Source of the DNA: Aspidapion aeneum
Lineage: Eukaryota > Arthropoda > Insecta > Coleoptera > Brentidae
Direction: 5' to 3'
Assembly: GCA_963576565.1 (NCBI GenBank)
Contig: OY755038.1
Location: 176,318,907-176,382,906, forward strand
Length of the DNA stretch: 64,000 nucleotides
Each line of letters begins with the position of its first letter. Position 1 is the stretch's first letter. Positions 43,311 to 56,411 of the stretch are shown here, piece after piece. The position numbers and the translations under genes were made by a program. Under the pieces are notes generated by a model. That model was not told the DNA's origin. It did not search any database and was given only the letters and a program-made list of their open reading frames with translations.

Positions 43311-44659
43311 CGAACTTGTCGCGTTTTGGTTATAGTGGCAGCTTATCGCAAAATTTGCAAAAATGGGCCATAGGTTCTCTCTGACCTTAGATTTATTAAA
43401 CCCAAAATCCCTCGGATTGGTGTATCTCATGCATATGCTCTTCTGACTTTTTACCGTCGGCCGCCATCTTGAATATTTCAAAATGGTAAATTAAGCCCAA
43501 CAAATGACTTTGCTAATATTATCACAGGGTTGAGTAGAGCTGTCAAAATCTATAAGAAAAACTTAAATAAAGTTTATTGCTGAGTCTCCATTTAGTGCTT
43601 ACGCCATGAATATGCTCCACTCCCCCAGATTACCTCCAAATCTTTTCCTACTTACAGATTTGTATTCAGCGGACCTAAGAACTCCATAATTAAGGTTTCA
43701 TATGCATATGCTTCTACGCTAGTGGCTAAACGGCTGAACCTAACTTAAAATGACGGATTCGAAATGTTGAATTTTCTTAGTTATGCACCGACATGTATCA
43801 AATATGGAACTTGGCGGTATTTCAAGTCGCTGATTATGATTTTTGACTCAAAGTGATAAAAAATTCAAAATGGCAGATCCAAAATGGTGGATTTCTTTAG
43901 TTTTAAACCGTTTTGTCTCAAACTTTAAAGTGCTTGAGATCACTTAATACAGTTTTATCCTGAAACTTAAAAAAATTAAAATGGTGGATCCAAAATGGCG
44001 GATTTTCTTACTTATGCACCGATATGTGTCAAGTATAGAACTTTGTAGGTGCTTCAAGTCGCTGATTATGATTTTTGACTCAAACTCATCAAAAATTTAA
44101 AATTGCGATTCCAAAATTCTAACCGATTTGTCTAAAACTTAAAAAAAGCAATATAATGTTTTAGGCTTGAGACACATCGGTTAGTAAATAAGAAAGACCG
44201 TTATTTAGGATTCGCCATTTGGAATCTTTTATAAGTTTATTTCAAAAGTGATAATCAGCGACTTAAAACAGCGCTAATTTCTAAATTTAATACTCATCGG
44301 TTTATAAATAAGAAAGTACACCATTTCGGATCTGCCATTTTGAATTTTTTAACTTTGAGGATAAAACTGTATTAAATGATGCGTACTTTCAAGTTTGAGG
44401 CAAATCGGTTTAAATATAAAGAAATCCGCCAGTTTGATTTTTTATGAGTTTGAGTCAAAAACCAAAATCAGCGACTTAATACACCGCCAAGTTCTGTATT
44501 TCATACATATCGATATAAGAAAATCCGTCATTTTGGATCCGCCATTTTAAGTTTTATCAGTTTTAGGAAAAAACTGTATTGAGAGTTTGAGACAAATTGG
44601 TTTAAAAATAAAAATATCTGCTATTTTGGATCCGCCATTCTTGTAATAAAAAACGTAAT
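43311..44659. other. Fold-back core, left part, with ATGGCGGAT-type repeats
   Basis: No gene. From about 43740 a composite repeat with AAAATGGCGGATTTTCTTA and AAGTCGCTGATTATGATTTT runs forward and then, from about 44140, in the reverse direction (CGCCATTTTG, AATCAGCGACTTAA). It forms another, diverged, inverted structure. Confidence 0.6.
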
Positions 44660-46326
44660 CTGAGGGCACGGCAGTGCTTCGCCAAGTTCGCGCGCCGTAA
44701 CCATCTTTTCTTGAAACATTTCAGCCGATATTTGACCTACCTAAAACTCTACTTCGGAATGAGCTACGAACCTCAAGCGTTGCACAGTCGTAGATCTCCA
44801 AGGAGTTAACAACCCCTCTAAGTTTCATGGAATTTCATAAAGTAGTAAAGTAGTTACGAAATTTCAAAAAACGTCGAAATTGCCACTCACTCACTCACTC
44901 ACTCACTCACTCATATTCTACTGTACTTCCAGACATGCTACAAAGCTGAAATTTGGCAGACTGATAGAAATTATGACCAAACCCCTGGCAAAAATCAAAA
45001 AACCCCAAAATTTTAGTTTACTCCCCTCCCCCATTCATTTAAAGTTATGTAAAAGTAGCATTGCCCACTTTCAGAAATGCTAGAGAGTTGAGCTTTGGCA
45101 GACTGATAGGAACTGTGATAAAAGTATAGGAAAAAATCAAAAAACCCCAAATATTTAATTTACTCCCCTCCCCAATACATTTAAAGTTATGTAAAAGTAG
45201 CATTGCCCACTTTCAGAAATGCTAGAGAGTTGAGCTTTAGCAGACTCATAGGAACTATGATAAAACTATAGGAAAAAATTAAAACACCCCAAAATTCTAA
45301 TTTACTTCCCTTCCCTATAAATGTAAAATTAAGTAAAAGTAACATTGCCTACTTCCAGACATGCTAGAGAGCTGAGCTTTGGAAGACCGATAGTAACTGT
45401 GATAAAGTTATAGAAAAAAATTAAAACACCCCAAAATTCTAATTTACTTCCTTCCCCTATAAATGTAAAGTTATGTACAAGTAACACTGCCCACTTCCAG
45501 AAACGCTAGAGAGCTGAACTTTTTGAGACTGAAAGACAATATGATAAAACTATATGAAAAAATTTACAAACAACAACATTTTAATTTACTTCCCTCTCCT
45601 ATAAATGTAAATTTATATAAAAACTAACATTGCCCACTTCCAGAAACGCTAGAGAGCTGATCATTACTCTCCTCCCCTATAAATGAACTATGATAAAACT
45701 ATAGGACAAAATTTAAAAACACGACAATTTTAATTTATTTCCCTCCCCTATACATGTAAAGTTATGTAAAAATAACATTGTGCACTGTCAGAAACGCTAG
45801 AGAGCTGAGCTTTGGAAGGCTGATAGGAACTACGATAAAACCATCCATTTCCTATAGTTTTATCATAGTTCCTATCAGTCTGCCAAAGCTCAACTCTCTA
45901 GCATTTCTGGAAGTGGGCAATGCTACTTTTACATAACTTTAAATGTATAGGAGAAGGGAGTAAATTAAAATTTTGGGGTTTTTTGATTTTTTCCAGGGGT
46001 TTGGTTATAATTTCTATCAGTCTGCCAAATTTCAGCTTTGTAGCATGTCTGGAAGTACAGTAGAATATTGATGATCTATATATGAGTGAGTGAGTGAGTG
46101 AGTGGCAATTTCGACGTTTTTTGAAATTTCGTAACTACTTTACTACTTTATGGAATTCCATGAAACTTAGATGGGTTGTTAACTCCATGGAGATCTACGA
46201 CTGTGCAGTTTGAGATTCGTTGCTCATTCCGAAGTAGAGTTTTGGGTAGGTCAAATATCGGCTGAAATGTTTCCAGAAAAGATGGTTACGGCGCGCGAAC
46301 TTGGCGAGGCACTGCCGTGGCCTCAG
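44660..46326. mobile_element. 1.67-kb inverted-repeat element in the fold-back core
   Basis: Ends CTGAGG(G/C)CACGGCAGTGC are inverted and continue for over 200 bp, including a (TCAC)n run at about 44884-44914 and its complement at about 46083-46103. The interior has about six direct copies of a 141-142 bp unit (GCTAGAGAG(T/C)TGAGCTTTGG) and one or two inverted copies from about 45845. No long frame. No clear target duplication. Confidence 0.75.
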
Positions 46327-46413
46327 ATTTATTTAAGGTTTAAAGGATGGCCTATTTGTGGCCTTATATTATATTACCAGTCTATTAGAGCAAACTGAAA
46401 AAAACTTTTAGGA

Positions 46414-46611
46414 CCCACATAGCACAAATCAAAACAACGTTAAAAACACACACTTTTTTAAGTTTAATAGTCGCTTTTTTTTAACGTTATTTATAAAACC
46501 ACATTAATATCACACCGAAATAACGTGGTTTTGAAAATAACGTTAAAAAGCGACCTATTAAACTAAAAAAAGTGTGTGTTTTTAACATTGTTTTGATTTG
46601 TGCTGTGTGGG
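46414..46611. mobile_element. 198-bp palindromic MITE
   Basis: Ends CCCACA(T/C)AGCACAAATCAAA are inverted and extend about 85 bp each, through CGTTAAAAACACACACTTTTTT, around a short centre. Non-coding. Confidence 0.75.
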
Positions 46612-46639
46612 GAGTTATAGAATTACATTTAATAGTTTC

Positions 46640-49600
46640 TATATTCCAAGCGCTACAAACTTATTTTAGTGGTGAGGTAATCTGACAAATGATACTTATG
46701 CTTTTAGAAATAAGTAGAAGATGCCACTAATCTGCCCCATTAACTAAAACCGTTAAAAGTTCGAATCCTCATCATCAACTCAAGTGACAAATGACAATTT
46801 TGTCTTTAAAAAGCGTTGAAAGATGCATTAAACTGCCAATATTAGTTTAACGCGACAAGTTTGAATTTCATGTGAAATCGAATTTGTGGTTTTTATATTT
46901 AGTCTTATTTTATCGGCCTATTAAGGCAAAGTATCATATAACACCTATGATTTTAGAAATGCTTGAAAAATAACATTAAACTGCCACTATTACTTTAGCG
47001 CTACAAGTTCGAATTTTAAGTGAAATTAAATTTGTGATGTTTATATTTGGTCTTATTTTACCGGCCTATTCAGGTAAAGTGACAAATAACACTTTTGTTT
47101 TAAGAAAGCATTGGAAGGTACTATTAAACTGCCACTATTATTCAAACATGTCAAATCACTATTGTTTTCTTTTATTTGTTCTTATTTTGCCGGCCTATTA
47201 AGGTAAAGTGACAAATGACACATTTGTTTCTAGAAAGCATTGAAAGGTATTGTTAAACTGCCACTATTATCCAAGCATGTCAAATCAATATTGTTTTCTT
47301 TTATTTGTTCTTATTTTACCGGCCTATTAAGGTAAATTGACAAATGACACTTTTGTTTCTAGAAAGCATTGGAAGGTAACATTAAACTGCCAGTATTATC
47401 TAAGCGCTACAAACGCGCATTTCATGTCAAATCAATATTGTTCTCTATTATTTGGTCTTATTTTACCGGCCTATTAAGGTAAATTGACAAATGAAACTTT
47501 GTTTCTAAAAAGCATTGAAATGTACCATTTAACTGTCACTATTTTACAAGCGCTACAAGCGCGCATTTTATGTAAAATCAATATTGTTTTCTTTTATTTG
47601 GTCTTATTTTACCGGCCTATTAAGGTAAATTGACAAATGACACGTTTGTTTCTAGAAAGCACTGGAGGGTACCATTAAACTACCACTATTATCCAAGCGC
47701 TACAAGCGCGAATTTCATGTCAAATGAATAATGTTCTTTTTTTATTTGTTCTTATTTTACCGGCCTATTAAGGTAAAGTGACAAATGACACTTTTGTTTC
47801 TAGAAAGCATTGAAAGATACCATTAAACTGCCACTAATATCCAAGCGCTACAAGCGCGCATTTCATATAGAAATCAATATTGTTTTCTTTTATTTGGTCT
47901 TATTTTACCGGCCTATTAAGGTAAATTGACAAATGACACTTTTGTTTCTAAAAAGAATTGAAATGTACCATTTAACTGTCACTATTATACAAGCGCTACA
48001 AGCGCGCATTTTATGTAAAATCAATATTGTTTTCTTTTATTTGGTCTTATTTTACTGGCCTATTAAGGTAAAATGGCAAATGACACGTTTGTTTCTAGAA
48101 AGCACTGGAGGGTACCATTAAACTACCACTATTATCCAAGCGCTACAAGCGCGAATTTCATGTCAAATGAATATTGTTCTTTTTTTATTTGTTCTTATTT
48201 TACCGGCCTATTAAGGTAAAGTGACAAATGACACTTTTGTTTCTAGAAAGCATTGAAAGATACCATTAAACTGCCACTAGTATCCAAGCGCTACAAGCGC
48301 GCATTTCATATAGAAATCAATATTGTTTTCTTTTATTTGGTCTTATTTTACCGGCCTATTAAGGTAAATTGACAAACGACACTTTTATTCCTAGAAAGCA
48401 TTGGAAGGTACCATTAAACTGCCACTAGTATACAAGCGCGCATTTCATATAAAAATCAATATTGTTTTCTTTTATTTGGCCTTATTTTACCGCCCTATTA
48501 AGGTAAATTGACAAATGACAATTTTTTTTTTCTAAAAAGCATTGAAAGGTACCATTTAATTGTCACTATTATTCAAGCGCTACAAGAGCGCATTTCATGT
48601 CAAATCAATATTGTTTTTTTTATTTGTTCTTATTTTACCGGCCTATTAAGGGAAATTGATAATGGACACATTTGTTACTAGAAAGCACAAGAAGATGCCA
48701 TTAAACTGCCACTATTATCCAAGTGGTGCAAGCGCGCATTTCATGTTAAATCAATATTGTTTTCTTTTATTTGGTCTTATTTTACCGGCCTATTAAGGTA
48801 AATTGACAAATGACACGTCTGTTTCTAGAAAGCACAGGAAGGTACCACTAAACTACCACTATTATCCAAGCGCTACAAGCGCGCATTTCATGTCAAATGA
48901 ATATTGTTTTTTTTATTTGTTCTTATTTTACCGGCCTATTAAGGTAAAGTGACAAATGACACTTTTGTTTCTAGATAGCATTGAATGGTCCCATTAAACT
49001 GCCACTAATATCCAAGCGCTACAAGCGCGCATTTCATGTAAAATCAATATTGTTTTCTTTTATTTGGTCTAATTTTACCGGCCTGTTAAGGTAAATTGAC
49101 AAATGACACGTCTGTTTCTAGAAAGCACAGGAAGGTACCACTAAACTACCACTATTATCCAAGCGCTACAAGCGCGTATTTCATGTCAAATGAATATTGT
49201 TTTTTTTTATGTGATCTTATTTTACCGGCCTATTAAGGTAAATTGACAAATGACACTTTTGTTTCTGGAAAGCATTGAAAGGTACCATTAAACTGCCACT
49301 AATATCCAAGCGCTACAAGCGCGCATTTCATGTAAAATCTTTATTGTTTTCTTTTATTTGGTCTTATTTTACCGGCCTATTAAGGTAAATTGACAAATGA
49401 CAATTTTGTTTCTAGAAAGCATTGAAAGATACCATTAAACTACCATTAATATCCAAGCGCTACAAGCGCGCATTTCATGTCAAATCAATATTGTTTTTTT
49501 TTATCTGTTCTTATTTTACCGGCCTATTAAGGTAAAGTGACAAATGACACTTTTGTTTCTAGATAGCATTAAATGGTCCCATTAAACTGCCACTAATATC

Positions 49601-52600
49601 CAAGCGCTACAAGCGCGCATTTCATGTCAAATCAATATTGTTTTTTTTATTTGTTCTTATTTTACCGGCCTATTATCATAAATGACACGTTCGTTTCTAG
49701 AAAGCACAGGAAGATACCATTAAACTACCACTATTATCCAAGCGCTACAAGCGCGCATTTCATGTAAAATCAATATTGTTTTTTTTTATTTGTTCTTATT
49801 TTACCGGCCTATTATGATAAATGACACGTTCGTTTCTAGAAAGCACAGGAAGATACCATTAAACTACCACTATTATCCAAGCGCTACAAGCGCGCATTTC
49901 ATGTAAAATCAATATTGTTTTTTTTTATTTGTTCTTATTTTACCGGCCTATTAAGGTAAATTGACAAATGACACTTTTGTTTCTTAAAAGCATTGGAAGG
50001 TACCATTAAACTGCCACTAATATCCAAGCGCTACAAGCGCGCATTTCATGTAAAATCAATATTGTTTTCTTTTATTTGGTCTTATTTTACCGGCCTATTG
50101 TGACAAATGACACTTTTGTTTCTAAAAAGCATTGAAAGGTACCATTTAACTGTCACTATTATTCAAGCGGTACAAGCGCGCATTTCATGTCAAATCAATA
50201 TTGTTTTCTTTTATTTGGTCTTATTTTACCGGCCTATTAAGGTAAATTGACAAATGATACGTTTGTTTCTAGAAAGCACTGGAAGGTACCATTTAACTGT
50301 TATTATTATTCAAGCGCTACAAGCGCGCATTTCATGTCAAATCAATATTGTTTTCTTTTATTTGGTCTTATTTTACCGGCTTATTAAGGTAAATTGACAA
50401 ATAGCACGTTTGTTTCTAGAATGCACAGGAAGGTACCACTAACCTACCACTATTGTCCAAGCGATACAAGCGCGCATTTCATGTCAAATGAATATTGTTT
50501 TTTTTATTTGTTCTTATTTTACCGGCCTACTAAGGTAAAGTGACAAATGACACTTTTGTTTCTAGATAGCATTGAATGGTCCTATTAAACTGCCACTAAT
50601 ATCCAAGCGCTACAAGCTCGCAATTCATGTAAAATCAATATTGTTTTCTCTTATTTGGTCTAATTTTACCGGCCTGTTAAGGTAAATTGTCTGTTTCTAG
50701 AAAGCATTAAAGGGTACCATTAAACTGCCACTAGTATTCAAGCGCTACAAGCGCGCATTTCATATAAAAATCAATATTGTTTTCTTTTATTTGGTCTTAT
50801 TTTACCGGCCTATTAAGGTAAATTGACAAATGACACTTTTGTTTCTGGAAAGCATTGAAAGGTACCATTAAACTGCCACTAATATCCAAGCGCTACAAGC
50901 GCACATTTCATATAAAATCTTTATTGTTTTCTTTTATTTGGTCTTATTTTACCGGCCTATTAAGGTTAATTGACCAATGACACTTTTGTTTCTAGAAAGC
51001 ATTGGAAGATACCATTAAACTACCACTATTATCCAAGCGCTACAAGCGCCCATTTCATGTCAAATCAATATTGTTTTTTTTTATTTGTTCATATTTTACC
51101 GGCCTATTATGGTAAATTGGTAAATGACACGTTCGTTTCTAGAAAGCACAGGAAGGTACCACTAAACTACCACTATTATCCAAGCGCTGCAAGCGCGCAT
51201 TTCATGTAAAATAAATATTGCTTTCTTTTATTTGGTCTTATTTTACCGGCCTATTAAGGTAAATTGACAAATAACACGTTTGTTTCTAGAAAGAACTGGA
51301 AGGTACCATTAAACTACGACTATTATCCAAGCGCTACAAGCGCGCATTTCATATCAAATGAATATTGTTTTTTTTATTTGCTCTTATTTTACAGGCCTAT
51401 TAAGGTAAATTGACAAATGACACTTTTGTTTCTGGAAAGCATTGGAAGGTACCATTAAACTGCCACTAATATCCCAGCGCTACAAGCGGGCATTTCATGT
51501 AAAATCAATATTGTTTTCTTTTATTTGGTCTTATTTTACCGGCCTATTAAGGTAAATTGACAAATGACACGTTTGTTTCTAGAAAGCACTGGAAGGTGCC
51601 ATTAAACCATCACTATTATTCAAGCGCTACAAGCGCGGATTACATGTCAAATTAATATTGTTTTTTTTTTATTTGTTCTTATTTTACCGGCCTATTATGG
51701 TACAGTGACTAGTGACACTTTTGCTTCTAGAAAGCATTAAAAGGTACCATTAAACTGCCACTATTATCCAAGCGCTACAAGCGCGCATTTCATGTAAAAT
51801 CAATATTGTTTTCTTTTATTTGGTCTTATTTTACCGGCCTATTAAGGTAAATTGACAAATGACACGTCTGTTTCTAGAAAGCACAGGAAGGTACCACTAA
51901 ACTACGACTATTATCCAAGCGCTACAAGCGCGCATTACATGTCAAATTAATATTGTTTTTTTTTATTTGTTCTTATTTTACCGGCCTATTAAGGTAAAGT
52001 GACAAATGACACTTTTGTTTCTAGATAGCATTGAAAGGTCTCATTAAACTGCCACTATTATCCAAGCGCTACAAGCGCGCATTTCATGTCAAATGAATAT
52101 TGTTTTTTTATTTGTTCTTATTTTACCGGCCTATTAAGGTAAATTGACAAATAGCACGTTTGTTTCTAGAAAGCATTGAAAGGTACCATTAAACTGCCAC
52201 TAGTATCCAAGCGCTACAAGCGCGCATTTCATATAAAAATCATTATTGTTTTTTTTATTTGTTCTTATTTTACCGGCCTATTAAGGTAAAGTGACAAATA
52301 ACACTTTTGTTTCTAGAAAGTATTGAAAGGTCCCATTAAACTGCGACTATTATCCAAGCGCTACAAGCGCGCATTTCAAGTAAAATCAATATTGTTTTCT
52401 TTTATTTGGTCTTATTTTACCGGCCTATTAAGGTAAAGTGACAAATTAGACTTTTGTTTCTAGAAAACACAGGAAGGTACCACTAAACTACTACCATTAT
52501 CCAAGCGCTACAAGCGCGCATTTCATATCAAATGAATATTGTCTTTTTTTATTTGTTCTTATTTTACCGGCCTATTAAGGTAAAGTGACAAATTACACTT

Positions 52601-53610
52601 TTGTTTCTAGATAGAATTGAAAGGTCCCATTAAACTGCTACTATTATCCAAGCGCTACAAGCGCGCATTTCATGTCAAATGAATATTGTTATTTTAATTT
52701 GTTCTTATTTTACCGGCATAATAAGGTAAATTGACAAATAACACGTTTGTTTCTAGAAAGTACAGGAAGGTACCCTAAACTACCACTATTATCCAAGCGC
52801 TACAAGCGCGCATTTCACGCAAAATCAATATTGTTTTCTTTTATTTGGTCTTATGTTACCGGCCTATTAAGGTAAATTGACAAACGACACTTTTGTTTCT
52901 AGAAAGCATTGGAAGGTACCATTAAACTGCCACTCTTATCCAAGCGCGAATTTCATGTCAAATGAATATTGTTCTTTATTTATTTGTTATTATTTTACCG
53001 GCCTATTATGGTAAAGTGACAAATGACACTTTTGCTTCTAGAAAGCATTGAAAGGTACCATTAAACTGCCACTAGTATCCTAGCGCTACAAGCGCGCATT
53101 TCATATAAAAATCAATATTGTTTTCTTTTATTTGGTCTTATTTTACCGGCCTATTAAGGTAAATTGACAAATGAGACTTTTGTTTCTAGAAAGCACAGGA
53201 AGGTACCACTAAACTACCACTATTATCCAAGCGCTACAAGCACGCATTTCATGTCAAATGAATATTGCTTTTTTATTTGTTCTTATTTTACCGGCCTATT
53301 AAGGTAAAGTGACAAATGAGACTTTTGTTTCTAGAAAGCATTGAAAGGTACCATTAAACTGCCACTATTATCTAAGCGCTACAAGCGCGCATTTCATGTC
53401 AAATGAATATAATTTTTTTTATTTGTTCTTATTTTACCGGCCTATTAAGGTAACGTGACAAATGACACTTTTGTTTCTAAAAAGCATTGAAAGGTTCTAT
53501 TAAGCTGCCGCTAACGTAAGCGCTATAACTTTGAATTTCATGTCAAATATAATTTTCTTTTTTTTTGGTCCTATTTTACCGGCCTATTAAAACCAACTGT
53601 CAAATGATAG
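46640..53610 (-). repeat. Fold-back arm: ~146-bp tandem array, reverse
   Basis: About 45-48 copies of the same unit in reverse complement, nearly twice as many as in the left arm. Copies closest to the core (46640-47300) are the most diverged or deleted. Some neighbours are near-identical (e.g. 49660-49920), indicating recent local duplication. Confidence 0.93.
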
Positions 53611-53844
53611 TTTTGTTTCTTGGGAGTGTTAATTGTTAATACATATTAAGCCTTAAACCAATATTTAAACAATGTTATCACTTCAGCACCGCAATTTTAA
53701 ACCTTTTGTCAACCCATTATTTTGATCTAATTTTATTGCTCTAATATTGAAAAACGCCGGAAAATTATTCTAATTTTATTTGATTTCCACCCTTCTCGAT
53801 TCGGTGGAACTGCTTTAGTAATTTACAAACATCAGAGCCTCTTA

Positions 53845-55503
53845 GGGCCGGTTTATCAATGGAGGGTTACACCTCGAGTTAGAGATAGCCCTGGGTTAAA
53901 GTTGTCAAAAGTGTTTATCCATCCAAGGTTAAATGCAAACTCGAGGGTTAACCCTAGGCTAACTTGACCCGCGCTCGAACGGCAGGGTAGCGTATTTAGC
54001 TCTGGGTTAACGTCAAAATTTCCAATTATTTTGAAGTGTTTTGTTTTTTTTTTTTGGTTGATTTTTCTCAAAAGCATAACATTCAACTTGTGTACTTCAA
54101 TTTTAGTGTTAAATAGGATGCTCCGAAAATTTTAAAACACCAGCGGTGATACTTTTTATGGTGTGAGGCTGAGATGACGGAATTCTCCACAGACATGGAG
54201 ATTTTTGCCATGGGAGCAGTCTACCAAGCAAGCCAAAAATAAATATTCTTTTTTCTATGAGCAAGATCATGTTTAATAGAAAAGCACCCAATAAATATCC
54301 CACCTGCCAACTAGAGCTATACCTAATATGTGTAGGTACCGAGTCACAATATAGACCCACTGGCGGTCGCAGCGGAAGGGCTGCAAGACCCACTCACATA
54401 TGTCTTCCTCAATATGTGTACCAGTTTTATTATAATTACTAATTTATGTATATAATTTTAAAACTTTTAATATATATTTAAAAATGCAAAATAAAAAGTG
54501 AATGTATATTTTACACACTAAGTTTTTAAAATTTTTTTTGGCGGCCCCTGAAAAATTACTATTAAGTTCTTTTGTTATACAACAGCATTTTAGGAATCAG
54601 AAATAATCCACAATTAAGTTTATATATATAGTATGTAACATCAAAATAAAATACTTAAATTATTGCAACATGCTAGAGCACTTTTATATTTCAAAAAATA
54701 TGCTACAGAATAAATAATATATCATATCAAGGTTTTTAAATACTTTTTGGTCACCCAGGAAGCCTCTGCTTGCTCTGCAACGGGGGGGTGTCAGTAATTC
54801 CGGGATAACATGTTGATGTGTCAGAAACTAGTACCATTATTTCTTGTTGATGTGCCTTATTGATATTTCTTTATTAAAATGTAGAAGTTTGTTTGGTTTC
54901 CTTGTAAAGACATGACCTGTAACAAAAATAAAATAGGTGTATTAGTTTAAAAATAAACTTAAAAAATGCAGAATTATGAAAGAAATTAATCCATTTGCTT
55001 TTAACTTATTTTATCTCTTAAATTATCTAGCTTTAATAGGTAGATAGGTACCTATAGATGCATTTTTATTTTAGACTATTGTTAGTAGTTAAGTACAACA
55101 GAAATAATTTACAAAGTTGGAACTACATACATAATTTTAATGTAGCTAAATTATTTTCATCATACATTGTATAGTAGATACTTACTGGCTAGAGTACAAT
55201 AACTGAAGAAACTGAATAAGTTCTTTCCAAATAATATTTTTTAACAAAACACCCGAAACCAACAATACAAAAAAACATATGATTATAACCACAAAATGTC
55301 AAAAATTCCACAGACTATTAAATAGGAAGGGAAAACTTAGATGGTCGATTGTTACCAGCATTGCCAACCTGCGAGTTTCGGAGCTCTGGGTTAAAATCGC
55401 GTGGATAAACACTTTTCTCTTTAACTCGAGGGTTACCCCAAGGTCAGAGTTGGCCCAGGGCTAGCTAACACGAAGAGATACCCCGCCATTGATAAACCGG
55501 CCC
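53845..55503. mobile_element. Harbinger-type non-autonomous element
   Basis: 1659 bp with inverted ends GGGCCGGTTTATCAATGG and duplication TTA (53842-53844; 55504-55506). The empty site is visible in the left fold-back arm near 39380, where the sequence reads through without the insert. Subterminal GGGTTAA/CTCGAG motifs are repeated inversely. No transposase frame; the interior is AT-rich. Confidence 0.85.
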
Positions 55504-55635
55504 TTAAAAATAGCCCCAGTGAGATTTTCATTTACCACAAACACTATTTGTTTGGTCCGCTGTAAAAAATGACGATGTGGATGTCGATAACTTCAGGCAC
55601 ATATACATTTATTTACTGCTAATATCCAATTCTGA

Positions 55636-55654
55636 TAAGTGGTAATGCTAAGTT
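55636..55654 (+). repeat. 19-bp direct repeat, right of giant fold-back
   Basis: Exact copy of 39246-39264, 33 bp beyond the end of the inverted repeat. Confidence 0.7.
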
Positions 55655-55804
55655 TAAAGAGGTCACATTTCTGCGTGACTTACTTTTTATCTTTTATTTA
55701 CAAAATTGTTGCTAGGCCCTAATATGTTATAGACCGATAATATGTGCTGTGTAGGACAGCCTTTCTCGTTGTAATTTGCCAAAGTCATTGTGAATTTTGA
55801 TTTC

Positions 55805-56030
55805 TGTAACGAAATAGCGCGTATCAAAGTAGCGCGTAATAAAAAGCGCTTTTCAAAACAGCAAGTTTTGACAATAGCGCATGTTCAAAATAATGTGTAT
55901 CAAAATAGCGCGTGTTCATAATAGCGCGTGTTCAAAATAGCGCGTGTTTATAATAGCGCGTATCAAAACAGCGCGTAACAAAAAAGAGCGTATCAAAATA
56001 GCGCGTATAAAAATCACGCGTAATAAAAAA
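55805..56030. repeat. Short-period minisatellite (TAGCGCGT)
   Basis: About 13 degenerate copies of a 16-18 bp unit like CAAAATAGCGCGTGTT, with variants GCGCGTATCAAAA and GCGCGTAACAAAA. Non-coding. Confidence 0.85.
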
Positions 56031-56179
56031 GAAACTTACCTATGCGCACTTGAAGTCCACCTGGAAAGACTTAAAATTTATCAAAAAATTATGCCGAAAT
56101 AATTGAAATGTATTGTGAAGGGCGTAAATTGAAACTCTCATGCTCCACGCATAAAAAAATGCGAGTAATACGTCTAACT

Positions 56180-56411
56180 GATGCCCTGTGCCAGGCACAA
56201 AATTCCTTTGATTTTTCTATTTAAACAACGCAAAAAATATTGGCCCTATCACTGTCGCTCATATAGGCTGGCGAAAAAATATATCTTTATTCGAAGGAGC
56301 CAAGAGAAAAGTGGCCGCGTATTCGACGCTGCTTTGGGTTTCCGTCGCCCATTCATCGCGTTGCGGTCGTCTCGAGTCGGAGTATGATCCACGGCATTGC
56401 ACAGGGCTATC
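56180..56411. mobile_element. Possible MITE with GCCCTGTGC ends
   Basis: Short inverted ends (GATGCCCTGTGCC and reverse complement GATAGCCCTGTGCAATGCC) enclose about 230 bp. A 68-codon frame inside is not like any known protein. No duplication identified. Confidence 0.4.

Larger units (their letters stand above)
39268..55602. mobile_element. Giant fold-back element with tandem-repeat arms, 16.3 kb
   Basis: Inverted ends starting ATGTGCCTGAAGTTATCGAC. About 340 bp of unique terminal sequence on each side (39268-39605; 53606-53844 plus 55504-55602) is nearly identical. Inside it, both arms are arrays of a unit of about 146 bp in opposite orientation, around a core (43310-46640). The architecture is that of Foldback/Galileo-type elements of insects (long inverted repeats made of short tandem repeats). 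No transposase gene is present, so the class is uncertain. It contains a later Harbinger-type insertion. Confidence 0.8.

Noticed and set aside
39604..53610. CRISPR-like array because of regularly spaced repeats
   Set aside because: Units of about 146 bp are similar over their whole length, with no unique spacers, and the window is eukaryotic.
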